A stretch of DNA of 64,000 nucleotides, taken from the NCBI GenBank assembly GCA_025174535.1, contig JALBUN010000003.1, forward strand, positions 124,001 to 188,000, in the 5' to 3' direction. The stretch comes from Cantharellus purpuraceus (lineage: Eukaryota > Basidiomycota > Agaricomycetes > Cantharellales > Hydnaceae). Below the pieces are notes generated by a model, which worked only from the letters and a program-made list of their open reading frames with translations, did not search any database and had not been told where the DNA came from. Positions 1 through 11,076 of the stretch are shown here, one piece after another. A program made the position numbers and the translations under genes. Positions within the stretch are counted from its first letter, which is position 1; each line of letters begins with the position of its first letter.

Positions 1-806
1 TCTAGTCACACTGGTGTGCAGAAGATGGGTAGAATATGATGATATGTTATTCTTTCAGAGGCAGAATGGCCTCCTTATATATTGTATTTACAGGGGCTGA
101 CTAATGCTTCTGGAATATTCTACCTATTAATAGATGGAAGCTACTGGAAGGTTGTGGAAGGTGGAAGAAAGGGGTAGAATATTCCAAGCCAATCACAGGA
201 TCTGATCACAGCACTAACACTGATCAGGAGCTGAATAATGGTTCTGGAAAGTTCTATCTAATAATAGAAGGAAACAGCTAGAATGTTATGGAAAGGGGTA
301 GAATATTCCAAGGCAATCACCTGATTTGATCACCCATCAGCTGATCTGATCCCTGAGCTAGGCACTGATCAGGCAAAAAGAAGGGTGTCCACCCTGTTTT
401 CTGCACTGGTTTGGACAGCCATGGATAGCCACATGTCATGTGATGATCTGCACGGAAAATAGTGCCCTGAGAGGCTGTGGTTGTTAAGTTAGAGAATATT
501 TATTGATCAGAGACATCTGAGCTTGAATTGAGGCCAAATGCCTGGTCCAAAAGGGGAGAGCCGGCTGTGTGAAGGTTTGTGGGCGCCTATGGGTCCACAA
601 CTGTAGCACAGCAGAAATAAATGATTCTGGGCCGAGTTCTGCATGGAATATTCCCAGAAAAATATGGAAAAATAGAGAATATTTGAATAAGTCCATTCCA
701 GGTACAAGCATCAAATATATGCTGATATTTAGGAATGGAAAAGCAAAGAATAGCACATTGGTGCTGCATAAATGGAATTTGATAGGGAAAAGGTGATTCC
801 CATACA
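1..806 (-). repeat. solo LTR in unit 1 (partial)
   Basis: It matches 11700-12505 base for base as far as I could read and ends at the same pol position, followed by the duplication GGCAG (807-811). The left part lies outside the window. Its presence in both units shows the insertion came before the tandem duplication. Confidence 0.9.
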
Positions 807-3800
807 GGCAGGGTGTAGGTAAGAAGATGATGTGCGCGGATGATAACCGTAGAGTAGAAGTGCGGGGGCTAGACCAGTAGCCAGGTGGGGAGTGTTGTTG
901 TAAGAGAACGCGAAAGGAGTGGTGAGAGCCGCCCAGTTGTCGCGCGCGGGGCTTACGTAAGAGCGCAGCGCGGTTTCCAGCGTCTGATTCAAAATCTCTG
1001 TCTGCCCATCAGCTTGAGGATGATAGGCAGTAGTTAAGGCTCTTTTCATGTTTAGCTGTTTGCATAACTCTTTCCAAAAAGTGCTAGTCCATCTAGAATC
1101 CCTATCGGATATGATTTGCTTAGGGATTCCATATTTGGACAGTACATGTTCAAAAAATAACCGAGCTGTACCCTCCTCATTAATGGTACCTTGAGTAGGG
1201 ATAAAGATTCCATATTTTGTGAGTTTATCCACTATTACCAGGATGGAATCATACCCATTGCTCTCGGGCAATTCCGTGATGAAATCCATGGTTACGACTT
1301 CAAATGGATTTTCTGGAATAGGAATGGGCTGTAATAATCCAATGGGTGTGTGTCGCCTAGGTTTGGCTTTCTGGCAAATGTCACAGCTCACGACAAACTT
1401 TTTGACATCTCTACTCATTCTAGGCCAATAGAAAGTAGAAGACAGCTTGTTGTACGTCTTGTGATAACCCGCATGAGCTCCTTCAGTGATTTCATCATGA
1501 ATTTCACTTAGAAGTTTAGCTTGCTCATCCTTGGGTACACACAGCCGGTAATTTCCATTCCAATCTTCAAAGTAAAGCAATCCGTCCTCATTTTCAAAAA
1601 AGAGAGGATGCTTTGGGCTGATCCAATTAGACTCCTGTCGTAATTCAGATCTGACCCTTTTGAAGTAAGGATCTTTGGCATACGCATCAACTATTTTCTG
1701 AATCTCCTCCTGAGCAAGGCTAGAGACTAGATTATAGCTTTTGGCTGTTACATATGGAATGGTGAAGTCTTCTTCAAGGCTGGTATTAGCTTGGATGGAA
1801 GAAGAATACACTTTCTGCGGAATTCTCTGGTTCTCTTCTTCATACGCAGCCATTAACATTAAAGTCCTGGCTTCGAATTGGGGAGAGATATCAGAATAAA
1901 AATCCACAAGTGGATCCTGTTCTGAATCCAGGATAGTAGGAATGGTGTCATCAGAAGAAGGCCCATCTTGGTATGGAACATTTCTCCTGAGTCTAGAGAT
2001 AGGATCTACATTGGAGTGAACCCGTCCTGCTCTGTGTACGATCTTTAATTCAGGGTATGCAGCAAATACTGTTCCCCAAGTTAATAACCGCCTATTAACA
2101 TTTTGGTAGGTCCGACTCCAGATAAGGGCTGCATGGTCTGTAATTGCTACTACTTTCTCCCCTTCAATGTAGGGTTGAAATTTGATAAGACCATCTCATA
2201 ACGCAAGCGCCTCTCTTTCCGTAGGAGAGTAATTTCTTTCAGCTGGTTTCAAGGTACGAGACCAGTAAGCAATGACTCGTTCTACTGAAACCGTAGTGTT
2301 TTCAAAGTCTTTATCCCAAGTACCTGGCTTAGGGAGAGTTTCCTCCTTTGACATGGGAATCACCATTTGGGGTACAGGTAATCCTTTGTCATATGCTGAT
2401 TTGAGTTTCTCATACCCTTTGGTACCCTTGAGATCTCTGATTTTGAGAGGTTGGATCTGCTGAAGTATAGCGGCAATTCCAACATCACATGCATCAGAGT
2501 AGACTCTGTATCCAAGACCAGGAATGGCATATGCCCTAACTGGTGCACTGACTAGGGCATTCTTAGCCAAATCAAAGGCTTCCTGTTGAATAATGCCCCA
2601 TTCCCAAGTTGAATTCTTTTGAGCAATTCAAACAAAGGGGCTACAATCCATGCATAGAATGGTATATATGAAGAAAAGTATACCACCATTCCGAGGAAGA
2701 TTTGTAGGTCATGCACATTCTTTGGCTCTGCCAATTCTAGTATAGCATCTATCTTCTCCTTGTGAGTTGATAGACCCAACCGTGATACCTTCTGTCCCAA
2801 CAGTAGCAAAGACTGGTAGGCCAAATGGCACTTGGCAGGAGATAAGGTGATTCCTGACTTTTCTATAGCTCTGAACACTTTGTCCAGATGTACTAAGTGT
2901 TCTTTGAACGTCTTGGAATATATGACAATATCATCTATATAGACCAGGGCAAATACCCATAGAAAAGGTGCTAGGACACCTTGCATCACTCTTTGAAAGA
3001 CTGCAGGCCCATTCCGATACCCAAAAGGCATCCGTTTGAACTGATACAGTCCTCTATGAGTTCTGAATGCAGTTTTTTCTTTGGCACTGTCCGACATTTG
3101 CAGCTGCGTGAAACCCGCTAACGCATCCAAAGTGGATAACCAACGAGATCCCGTAAGTGCCTGCAAAATGGAATCTTGTCTTGGCAAAGGAAATTCATCT
3201 GGGACAGCAATCTCATTGAGTTTCCTATAGTCTATACACATTCTTGGTTTCCCATTACGATAGGCTATAAGTGCTGGGAAACCCCAAGGACTTTTGGATG
3301 GTTCAATGACTCCGAGACTGAGCCAAGCATCCATTTGCTTGTCAATGACTTCCCTTTTGGCAGGTGAGGCATTATAAGGTGGTAGTGAAATTTCTTTGGC
3401 CTCAGGCCTGAGATTGATTTCAACTCTTGCATCGTAATTGCCAAGTCTGCCATCAAGACCAAATGCGTCTTTATGCGCCAAAACTGTGTTTTGGAGAGCC
3501 TTCCTATTGAACTCATTGAGCTCTGGCGAGAAGTCAATTTCATCCAACAGTTGGTTTTCAGGAACATCCTCAGGAGGAGTCTCCTGAGCCTTAGGTCCTC
3601 CTTGTACCACCTCTCCATCTGATTCAAGAGAGGCAACAGTAGGTATTGTACCAGACTCAAAGTTCTGTTGAGCAAGAGCTTTTATAAGTCTGGCATGAGA
3701 GAGTCTAGTCTCTAATTGACTCTGATTCAAATTAGAAGTCCGATCCAGCCAATTGGAAGGATTCCTAGCATGACCCAGAAGTTGTCCTTGATGTATAGTA

Positions 3801-6800
3801 ACTGGTTGTGATGAAAAATTGCTAACATGTAGGCACGGGTTATTCCGAGATACAATTGCATCTGAAATGCCATAGAAATCTTCAGGCCCGTGGTTGGAGT
3901 GAAGCACTTTTTCCACATAAACTTCATTACTATTCCCAGGGAAATAGATAGAAGCTGGAATTAGAGAAGCAGTTTCAGGAGGAATTGTGACAGGATGTAA
4001 GGCCCTGACACTTGAATCTGAAATGCGTGCTCTAATCCGTTTCCGAGATTTCTTAATACATCTATGAGCCTTGAACTTTGCAGTCAGAGATGCAAGGTCA
4101 GGTAGGGCTCTTATTTTAAAGGTGTGACCATTTTCATCCAATAAGGGTGAGCTCACTGAGTTCTCAATTTTAGCTTTCCGTCCAGTATTACCAAACATAA
4201 GATGGCTATCTGAGCCTTCTCTTAAAAGCGAGATTGAGTACTGATCAGCAAAATCATTCCCAAGAATGACAGGGGTAGTCATGCCTTTGACCACATAAGC
4301 TTCAACTTCAATTTGGACTGGTCCAGAGTCAGAGTCAAAGTAAATGGGTATTGTAACGTATCCAGAAATTTTGGATGTGCCAGTAACTTGTATCAAGTTA
4401 ATTTTCTGACCCGTTTTGATTTTAGGAGGATTCTCCATAGAGCAGAGAGCTTTCTGAGAGATAAGGGTTATGTCTGAACCAGAATCAGCTACAAGGGTAG
4501 TTTGATTCTTCCCATATTCTCCCAGCCAAACATTTGTAGTGGTTGCAGAAGATCCAAGGAAAGCACAGCCAGCTGGTCTGGACATGAAACGCTTGAGTTT
4601 AATCAAAGAGTTTGGAGCCCAACTAGTAAGCTTAGAATTCCTTAGGAATGCAGCTACATGTTTGGAATCTTTCATTAACCTTCTCCTCTCTTGACGAGAT
4701 TTAGGAGTGAACGTCTCAGAAAAAGATTTTTCCAGAGACAAAGGCTCAGAAGATTCTTCTCTATTAGGTATGGATCCCCCCAGTCGGGACATACTTTCCA
4801 GCAAGCTCATGGCTGGTTTGGCAAGTTGACAATGTGCTTCTATATCCTGAGCAGAGTCCTGTTGATCCAAAGAAGGTTCTTCAGGAATATTCTCAGTTGC
4901 AACATTATTAACATGAGCATTGTCTGAATTTGAATCTACTTCTGATTCATGAAGTGATTCAAGGTACATATCCTCATAGGCAAGGTCTGCATTAGCTTCT
5001 TCATTAGAAACCGTGTAACGTGTATGGGCAGAGCGAGATGCTGAACTGGCATGTTTGCACTCATTATCCCAATGCTTGTTACTGCCACAATGCCTGCAGG
5101 GTCTAGCTCCTTTGGATTCAGGTGTGGAATTTTTAGACACATTAGAATCATCCCGAGGGAATTTTGGAGGATTCAATTTGGATGACCATCCAACCAGATG
5201 AGCTCTAGCATCTCTAAAAGATCTGTTCGAGTCAAACCTAGGTTTGGGTTGATGCAAAGAATTTTCCAAATTTCTAATACGTCTTTCCAGGTTGTCTCCT
5301 GAAGAGAAAGGAGCATGCGACAATGATTCCTCGTGATACTTGATAGCAGTTTGGAATTCCACTGCAGATGAACACCTGTGAGCATCAATGACTGTATGCC
5401 AGTAAGGTGGTGCACCATTCATGATTTCCAATATAAGCTCTGAGTCTGACAGCTTGCTGACCAGTCTCAATAGCTCTGACTTTCTAACGTAATACTCACT
5501 AGGAGTCTCATTAGTAAAGCCAGGCTCTCTGAAAGTAGCACGAGTTGCTCTAGCTTTCTGCCTATCCAACCAGGCTCTGTTCATATAGTATGAACCAATG
5601 ACTTCTCTGATGGACTTCCAGTCCTCAGTTGCTTCTTGGCGGTAGGATAATGGTAAAGAGAAAAACCACCGCTCTGCTCCTTTACGCAACCGCAAAGGGA
5701 TTATTTGTCCCAATTGCTTGAAGACCGTAGGAGATCGCTGAGCCAAATGATTTACTTTCAATATCCATTGAGCCAGATTGTCAGGGTTTCCATCCCATTC
5801 AGGGACTAAGTCCTGACGCAACTTGTTATCAAAGTAAGCTTCTAGCTTGCTCTGAGTTACTGGAGCGTCTAATCTGAGATTAGGGTCTCTCTGATCAAGA
5901 TCCCCCCAGTCTGGACTATGACTGTAACCTCCACCATCACCTCCATCAGGAGGACCTGAGCCTCCATGCCTTCCAGGAGGAGGAGGATTACTCCTCACAC
6001 TTCTATGTGGCAATGATGGTCTAGGTAAAAATGGATTAGGTGTATGAGGGGGACCAAGAGATCCGTCATCATCAGGAGGTTCACCTCCAGGAGGTGGAGC
6101 ACCTCCTCCAGAAGCTCCATAAGGTCTGTGAGGAACCGTAATGGATTCTGGAATGCCCAAAGTACCCCTGCTCTGAACTTGAGGAGGAGTATAGAACATT
6201 TCTTCCAAACCTGCAGATCCAGTAAGTTTACTAGGATCCTGATGGTAAGGAGAATTGAAAAGAGTAGAGGGTCTGGGACCACGATTGTAAACCACAGACT
6301 GTCTCTGTCTAATCCGTTCATGATCAACTGGAAAGTTTTCTCCTTGATCCGTTCTGGAAATCAAAGGAGCTTCCTTAGCAGTATAGGCAACAGTGGACTG
6401 CTGAATGTTTCTAACAGGCATAGATGCATGAGGAGGAACTTCATGTCCAAGGACAGGGTTCACTGGTGCATTAATGACCTTGGCTTCATAGAAACTAGTA
6501 TCTGCAGCAACCTTTCTCTGCAAAGCAGCTTGGGCAGCAGCAAAACGAATTTTGAAGCCGTTAATGTCAGAAGACATTTCCGCAATATCTGGGAGTGCAG
6601 GAGACAAAAAGTCATCCTTGACTGGTTTCCATATACCATTAGACTTGGATACCGCATCCCAATAAAATGCCAAAAGTTTTCTACATCTTCACGTAGCGTA
6701 ACACAAAGCACTTCCATGTCCTTAGAACTCCAAAGGGAGTCACTAGGCCATTCTGAAGGCAATGAAGGGACAGTAGGAGTAGGAAGTTTCATCTGCTGCA

Positions 6801-7575
6801 ATACACTTTCTCTTTCACTTGCAAGGTGATTGAGTGCATCTAACAGTTGCTTATACTTCCATGGATCAAGATAATACCCCGTACTACCATGTTGACTAAC
6901 CCGTCCAGGATGTCCGAGTAGTACTACATTGAGTAAGGCTAACTCTTTCTTGAAGAGTCCAATAGCAAGGCGATTCAGAGCTCTAGTACCTGGTGCTTCC
7001 GCACGATTAAAGCTCATCTCTGCAATGCTAAGGAGTGCATCTCTTCTGGAAGAGAGTAGGGGATCAAGTCTGACCTCTCTCCGTACTCTTGCTGCACTGA
7101 AGCTTTTCAAAGGCTTACCAGGCACTACAAAGACATTTTGTAATGGTCCTGTGATAAGGGGTCCATCAAAAGTCCAATTGGTAAGTGCATGGTCAGTCTG
7201 ATCAACTTCCACAGCAAAAGAGGCATCCGCAGCACTAATCTCTTCATCTGTAGTAAATGTCTGGTCAAGATCATTCACAGGAGTGAGTGGGGATCTAGTG
7301 TGCAAGAAACCAGGAGTAATAGGGGCAATTGGTCGCTCTGGTTGAGCAGCCAAAGGAGTAGACGGGTCGTCCTCAAGTTGTTGTTGTTGTCGAATTGTTG
7401 AGGTAGACATGTTGCTCAGCTTGAATGAGGTCAACTTGTCACGAGGTCGATACGATTCGAAACGAGTTTGAATACGAGTTGGTGTTGGATAAGGGTTTAG
7501 ATAAAGAGGAGAGTTAGGATTAGAGGAGGAGGGCAGACGAGTGTGACTATAGAACTTGTCCTCTGGAAATTCCAA
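807..7575 (-). pseudogene. gag-pol of unit 1, broken
   Basis: Gag-pol polyprotein with Gag, CCHC knuckle (near 5090), aspartic protease with a DSG site (near 4484), reverse transcriptase with VYIDD (near 2940), RNase H and integrase core. Three lesions break it. A run of four A instead of five (6672-6675) shifts frame in Gag. A run of four T instead of five (2617-2620) shifts frame at the RT/RNase H junction. A CGA to TGA change (plus strand 2196-2198) stops RNase H. The region between the two frameshifts, 2552-6673, stays open for 1373 codons. The integrase ends at the solo LTR boundary at 806/807. Both frameshifts lie in homopolymer runs and may be sequencing errors; the nonsense change is a CpG transition and looks real. 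Confidence 0.92.
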
Positions 7576-7688
7576 ATCGGTTTGTTCCAGATTACGAGAA
7601 ACTATATTGAGTAAAGACTTAGTGATAGAGGATTGGGTTATATCTGCAATGGTGCTTAGAATCTACACTCTAGACACTGCTTAAGCAA

Positions 7689-7706
7689 TTCCCAGAGCGT
7701 CCACCA
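7689..7706 (-). other. primer-binding site, unit 1
   Basis: It begins one base after the 5' LTR. Read leftward it is TGGTGGACGCTCTGGGAA, so its complement ends ...GCGTCCACCA, as the CCA-tailed 3' end of a tRNA would. I cannot name the tRNA. Confidence 0.75.
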
Positions 7707-8401
7707 ATGTTTTGGAACCTGCAAAATTATGGTGTTAGGGCAAACTCTAAATCACCACAATTCCGTGAATGAACAGCTGAGAAGAATATCAAATCCTACT
7801 GCAGCACAACTCCAGAAACAATTTAACGTTTGTACTTTGGTTACAATCCCTTGTAATGGTCAATGCAGACGATACGCAGGAAGGTAATACGTTTCTTAGC
7901 AGTAGGGAATGAATAAGACTTCCAGAGTCTAGAGTTCACGGACGCTTAGGGGTCCAGATATTCCAAAAAGAGGGGAATGCACTTAGAGGCTAGAGGAAGT
8001 AGGTGGATGAATCCAACCGTCCAACCAGTGACACTCTGAAGCGGGTAACAGCGATGTGTGAAGTAGTCTAGCAACTGCTTCACACGAGTTCAAGATTCTA
8101 ATGCTCTGCAAAGGCAGTACACACTAGTAACTTAAACAAGAGCACTAATGGCAGGACTATTGACAGACAATCTCACCCTGTAGATTCGTAGTCACGCGAG
8201 GTAGATACTACACTCACGCCCAAAGCAGGACAATCACTACTTTGAGTGCAATCGAATACAGTTACACAACTGTAAGCGACCCTTGAACTGGACAATCAAC
8301 AGTTACTGAGATATAGAGGATGACACTGTATGTCACTCTAGTCACACTGATGTGCAAATGATGGGGTAGAAATGGTTATTTATTCAGAGGCAGAATGGGC
8401 T

Positions 8402-8410
8402 CCTTTTATA
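8402..8410 (-). promoter_or_regulatory. LTR TATA box
   Basis: Read leftward it is TATAAAAGG, placed between the activator-site array and the R/U5 half. The equivalents are 20102-20110 in the unit 2 5' LTR and TATATAAGG at 11772-11780 and 73-81 in the solo LTRs. Confidence 0.65.
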
Positions 8411-8539
8411 TTGTATTTACAGGAGCTGACTAATACTACTGGAAACTTCTACCTATTAATAGATGGAAACTACTGGAAGCTAGTGGAATATGTGAGAAGG
8501 GGTGGAAGTTTCCTAGCCAATGAGCTGCTTGATTTGCTC

Positions 8540-8680
8540 TGACTCATGGCATGAGTCATGGATGGAGTCATAGTGTGACTCAGAGCAGGAGTCATAGTAT
8601 GAGTAATCACAGGAGTCATGGTATGAGTCATGGAAGGAGTCATAGCATGAGTCATGGCAGGAGTCATTGCATGAGTCACC
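8540..8680 (-). promoter_or_regulatory. TGAGTCA (GCN4/AP-1-type) site array in the shared LTR U3
   Basis: A 141-bp stretch holds six exact TGA(C/G)TCA heptamers, five GGAGTCA variants and one TGAGTAA, spaced about 10-14 bp apart. Two more exact sites lie at 8852-8858 and 8871-8877. TGASTCA is the binding site of Gcn4/Cpc1/AP-1 bZIP factors. The array sits about 130-270 bp upstream of the TATA box in the transcription direction, so it looks like an upstream activating region. Short overlapping ORFs here are by-products of the repeat. Confidence 0.75.
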
Positions 8681-9157
8681 ATTACTCAAATAACTCGGTC
8701 AATACTTCGTTTCCCAGGCTGATTAGCACAGCTATGGGTAGGCATGGCTTCTATTGAACTCTCCACTGAAAATGGAGTTAGGAGGTGCAGTGGTTGCGAA
8801 GATATTGAGCATTTACTGGCAGTGGTGACCAGATTGAGTCGGAGATTGAAATGAGTCATGTGATCGACAATGAGTCAGTTGTCCGGGTGACTCCGGCTGA
8901 CTTTGAGGCTGCTGACATCTGCGAAGGTTTGTGGGTCCATGTGGGTCCCAAAACTTCGCCCAGCAGAACAATAAGTTTGTAGACTCATTTCTGCATGGAA
9001 AATTCCCAAAAAATATGAAAAAATAGAGAATATTTGAATGGCCCTGAATCAAGAGAAAGCAGCAGATATATGCTGATATTTTAAGGCCATGAAGCGAAAT
9101 TGTACAGTTTTGGGACTTTAAACAAGATCTTTTTAAGGGAAAACCAGTTCCCATACA

Positions 9158-9171
9158 TTCATCCCCCCTTC
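9158..9171 (-). other. polypurine tract, unit 2
   Basis: Read leftward it is GAAGGGGGGATGAA, immediately before the 3' LTR start TGTATGGG. This is the expected plus-strand primer of reverse transcription. It shows that 7708-9157 really is the 3' LTR of unit 2. Confidence 0.85.
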
Positions 9172-9188
9172 AAATATTCTCCGAGACT

Positions 9189-10205
9189 TTAGTCACTCCT
9201 CTCCTCTACTATTCCAGCCTCATCGGCGCCACCTGAGTTACTCGCCGCATATGGGTCTACAACATGCGGGTTGAGGGGCAGAGGAAGGAAGGAAGGGTAG
9301 GCCTTTTTGACACGCGGGTCACAGGTGGAGGAAGAGTTAGATACATGTATGGAAGGAGTAGGCGTGTTAGGAGGAGTGAAGACATGAACAGTCTCCGGGT
9401 GATAGGAATCAACATATCCGCAAGCGAGTGCTCGGTGCATATCAAGAAGCTGTCTCACCGACAGTTTCCACAACACCAACTGTTTCTTATTGGCTTCCTC
9501 GCCGTCTCGGTCTGGTTCAACAGGAGAAGAGCTGCGCGGTCTTTTGGTAGACTCGCAGTCGGAGTGAATTTGAAAAGAGTGAGCGATGGGGAGGAGAGTG
9601 ATGGAAAGCTCGGATGACCTGGAGTCATCCTCTGTATGGAAAGAAGGAGAGCCGGAATCAGAATTGTAGTCGTCACCTAGAGGTGAAGGAGGCCACCTCC
9701 AAGTGCAATCGGGCACCAAAGAGGAATTGTATTTGGCCTTGCTGATCCAAGCGGACAAGCGACGGGACTGGTTCTGCCAGTCTTCGATCCAGCCGCGGAT
9801 TATGCCAGTCCTTTCAGGGAGAAGTAGAAGGTTGTAGGAGAGCTGATGCACGGAAGGGAAAGGGGGTGGAATCATGTTTATCTCGCGCAACTTCTCCGAT
9901 GGAACGTAGAGGGGAAGGGGTTCGAGAGCCGTTTCGCTGTTCCAGCGATGGGCTGCTGATAGAATGTATCGCCCTTTCATCCGGAGTGATTCCCAGAAAC
10001 AACTGGCTAGCTCACTGCGTAGAATGCCATAATCGTCAGCAGGGTCATTGAAATAGATAAAGTCGAACCGGTTTGGTTTATAATAGTTGAAATCGGACGT
10101 GTATTGATACCCGTAGTTGGGGATGGAGACCGGCTCCTGAATGAAAGAATCTCCTTCCTTACGCAAGGAAAACTGGAGGGAGGAGATTTGTGGATAGACG
10201 GCCAT
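9189..10205 (-). CDS. accessory ORF downstream of pol (338 aa, function unknown)
   Basis: An intact 338-codon ORF in the same sense as gag-pol. It starts 176 bp after the pol stop and ends about 20 bp before the polypurine tract, the slot where env-like ORFs sit in some LTR elements. I recognise no domain. There is no signal peptide or transmembrane segment, so it is not an obvious envelope protein. The N-terminal half is rich in aromatic residues (Trp/Tyr motifs such as GWIEDWQNQSRRLSAW). The middle is acidic and Ser-rich, followed by a basic patch (KRPRSSSPVEPDRDGEEANKK), then a Pro/Ser-rich tail. Shorter ORFs in other frames overlap it. It may be an element accessory protein or a captured host fragment. 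Only one copy is visible because unit 1 is cut by the window edge. Confidence 0.6.
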   Translation of the reverse strand: MAVYPQISSLQFSLRKEGDSFIQEPVSIPNYGYQYTSDFNYYKPNRFDFIYFNDPADDYGILRSELASCFWESLRMKGRYILSAAHRWNSETALEPLPLYVPSEKLREINMIPPPFPSVHQLSYNLLLLPERTGIIRGWIEDWQNQSRRLSAWISKAKYNSSLVPDCTWRWPPSPLGDDYNSDSGSPSFHTEDDSRSSELSITLLPIAHSFQIHSDCESTKRPRSSSPVEPDRDGEEANKKQLVLWKLSVRQLLDMHRALACGYVDSYHPETVHVFTPPNTPTPSIHVSNSSSTCDPRVKKAYPSFLPLPLNPHVVDPYAASNSGGADEAGIVEERSD

Positions 10206-10381
10206 AGCGAAATGATATATAGAACAATCAATAGTTTTCTAAGAGCTCTTTCAAGGTGGGAGTGAGATGTCAAGATAGAGAGTCGCATTGGTTTTTAAAA
10301 TAAGGGGGCATACATGCATAGAACAAGCTGGAAAATGGTGGAAGAATGAGCCGATAGAGTAGAGTGAGAGGGGAAGACTTC

Positions 10382-11076
10382 TTAGTGAGACTTGCTTCGG
10401 TCACGCCGGTCCCAAGTATGCAACAGATCGGGGGCATTGCGAAGGTAGCGACGAGGGAGCCATTCATCATAGCTCGCATCGTAGCCAAGGAAACGCGTGA
10501 GTAGCTCTTGAACTCGACGTCCGTTCCGGGCCTTGCGCCAGCACTCACCGATGATAGATTCGACCTCAAATTCCGGCAATTCGCTGAAGCTAGCGCGATC
10601 GAGGGACCTAGTGGGCCGCTTTCCGAAACGAGGGTGGGAGGAGGAATAGGGCTCGAGATGGGCAATATTGAGGACTGGGTGGATGCCATAGGATGCGGGC
10701 AGACGCAGCCGGTACGTAGCTGGTCCTAGTTTCTGCAGAATTTCAAAGGGTCCATCATACTTCATGTTTAGTTTCTTACCTCGGCCTGGTTCAGAGCGTA
10801 GAAGGTCAAGAGAGTGGGGGTTAAGGAGGACGAGGTCGCCAGCTTCGAACTCCATGGCCAGGCGTCCGGCGTTGTAGCTACGTTGCTGAGCAACCTGCGC
10901 AAACTGCAGGGATTGCCTGGCTCGCGATCGGTAAGCCTTAAACTCCTCTAGAAAGTCAGCGGCTTTCGTGCTTTCGACCTCAGGAGCAAGTGGGGCCGTT
11001 CTAGCGCGATCGGGAAGTTTGGCGGCAAACTCGGCTGGATTTGATGATCGCGGTCGTGCTACACCGTCAGGGGCAG
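10382..11076 (-). pseudogene. pol C-terminus of unit 2: GPY/F module and chromodomain
   Basis: This is the continuation of the integrase beyond the solo LTR insertion. When the LTR and one copy of the 5-bp duplication are set aside, the reading frame passes from 12511 straight into 11071. It carries the integrase C-terminal GPY/F module (KYDGPFEIL followed by YRL and IHPVLNIAHLEPY) and a chromodomain-like segment (EFEVESIIGECW ... FLGYDASYDEWLPRRYL) ending in NAPDLLHTW, with the stop at 10382. Chromodomains at this position define chromoviruses and are known to steer integration to particular histone marks. An internal Met at 10855 opens a 157-residue ORF, but the natural start of this protein is far upstream in gag. 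Confidence 0.9.

Larger units (their letters stand above)
1..9157 (-). mobile_element. Ty3/gypsy chromovirus, unit 1 (left part cut by window edge)
   Basis: Bases 1-9157 repeat 11700-20860 almost base for base at an offset of 11699 or 11700. The unit has its 5' LTR at 7708-9157, shared with unit 2, and primer site and gag-pol leftward to 807. The same solo LTR interrupts it at the same pol position (1-806, its left end outside the window). The chromodomain tail, extra ORF and 3' LTR should lie beyond the left edge. By eye I found only about nine substitutions and six single-base homopolymer length differences from unit 2 in about 9.1 kb, so the duplication is very recent. Confidence 0.92.
7708..9157 (-). 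repeat. shared LTR (3' LTR of unit 2 and 5' LTR of unit 1), 1450 bp
   Basis: Read leftward it begins TGTATGGGAACTGG and ends GGTTCCAAAACA, with TG...CA termini. Its right side carries the polypurine tract of unit 2 and its left side the primer-binding site of unit 1, so it serves both. U3 runs from 9157 to about 8410 and contains the TGAGTCA array and a TATA box; R and U5 follow to 7708. It is nearly identical to 19408-20860. Confidence 0.93.

Noticed and set aside
484..796. ORFs of 60-90 codons on both strands, repeated at 12183-12495
   Set aside because: They lie inside the solo LTR and its copy. They are repeated only because the LTR is duplicated and carry no known domain.
6044..6829. 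261-codon + strand ORF opposite gag (and 17743-18396 in unit 2)
   Set aside because: Antisense to the Gag coding region, Ser/Arg-rich as expected for a shadow frame, and broken differently in the two units.
8470..8757. ORFs encoding MSHGRSHSMSHG-like and MTPAMTHAMTPS-like repeats
   Set aside because: They are translations of the TGAGTCA site array in U3, open on both strands because the repeat is simple; better explained as regulatory DNA.
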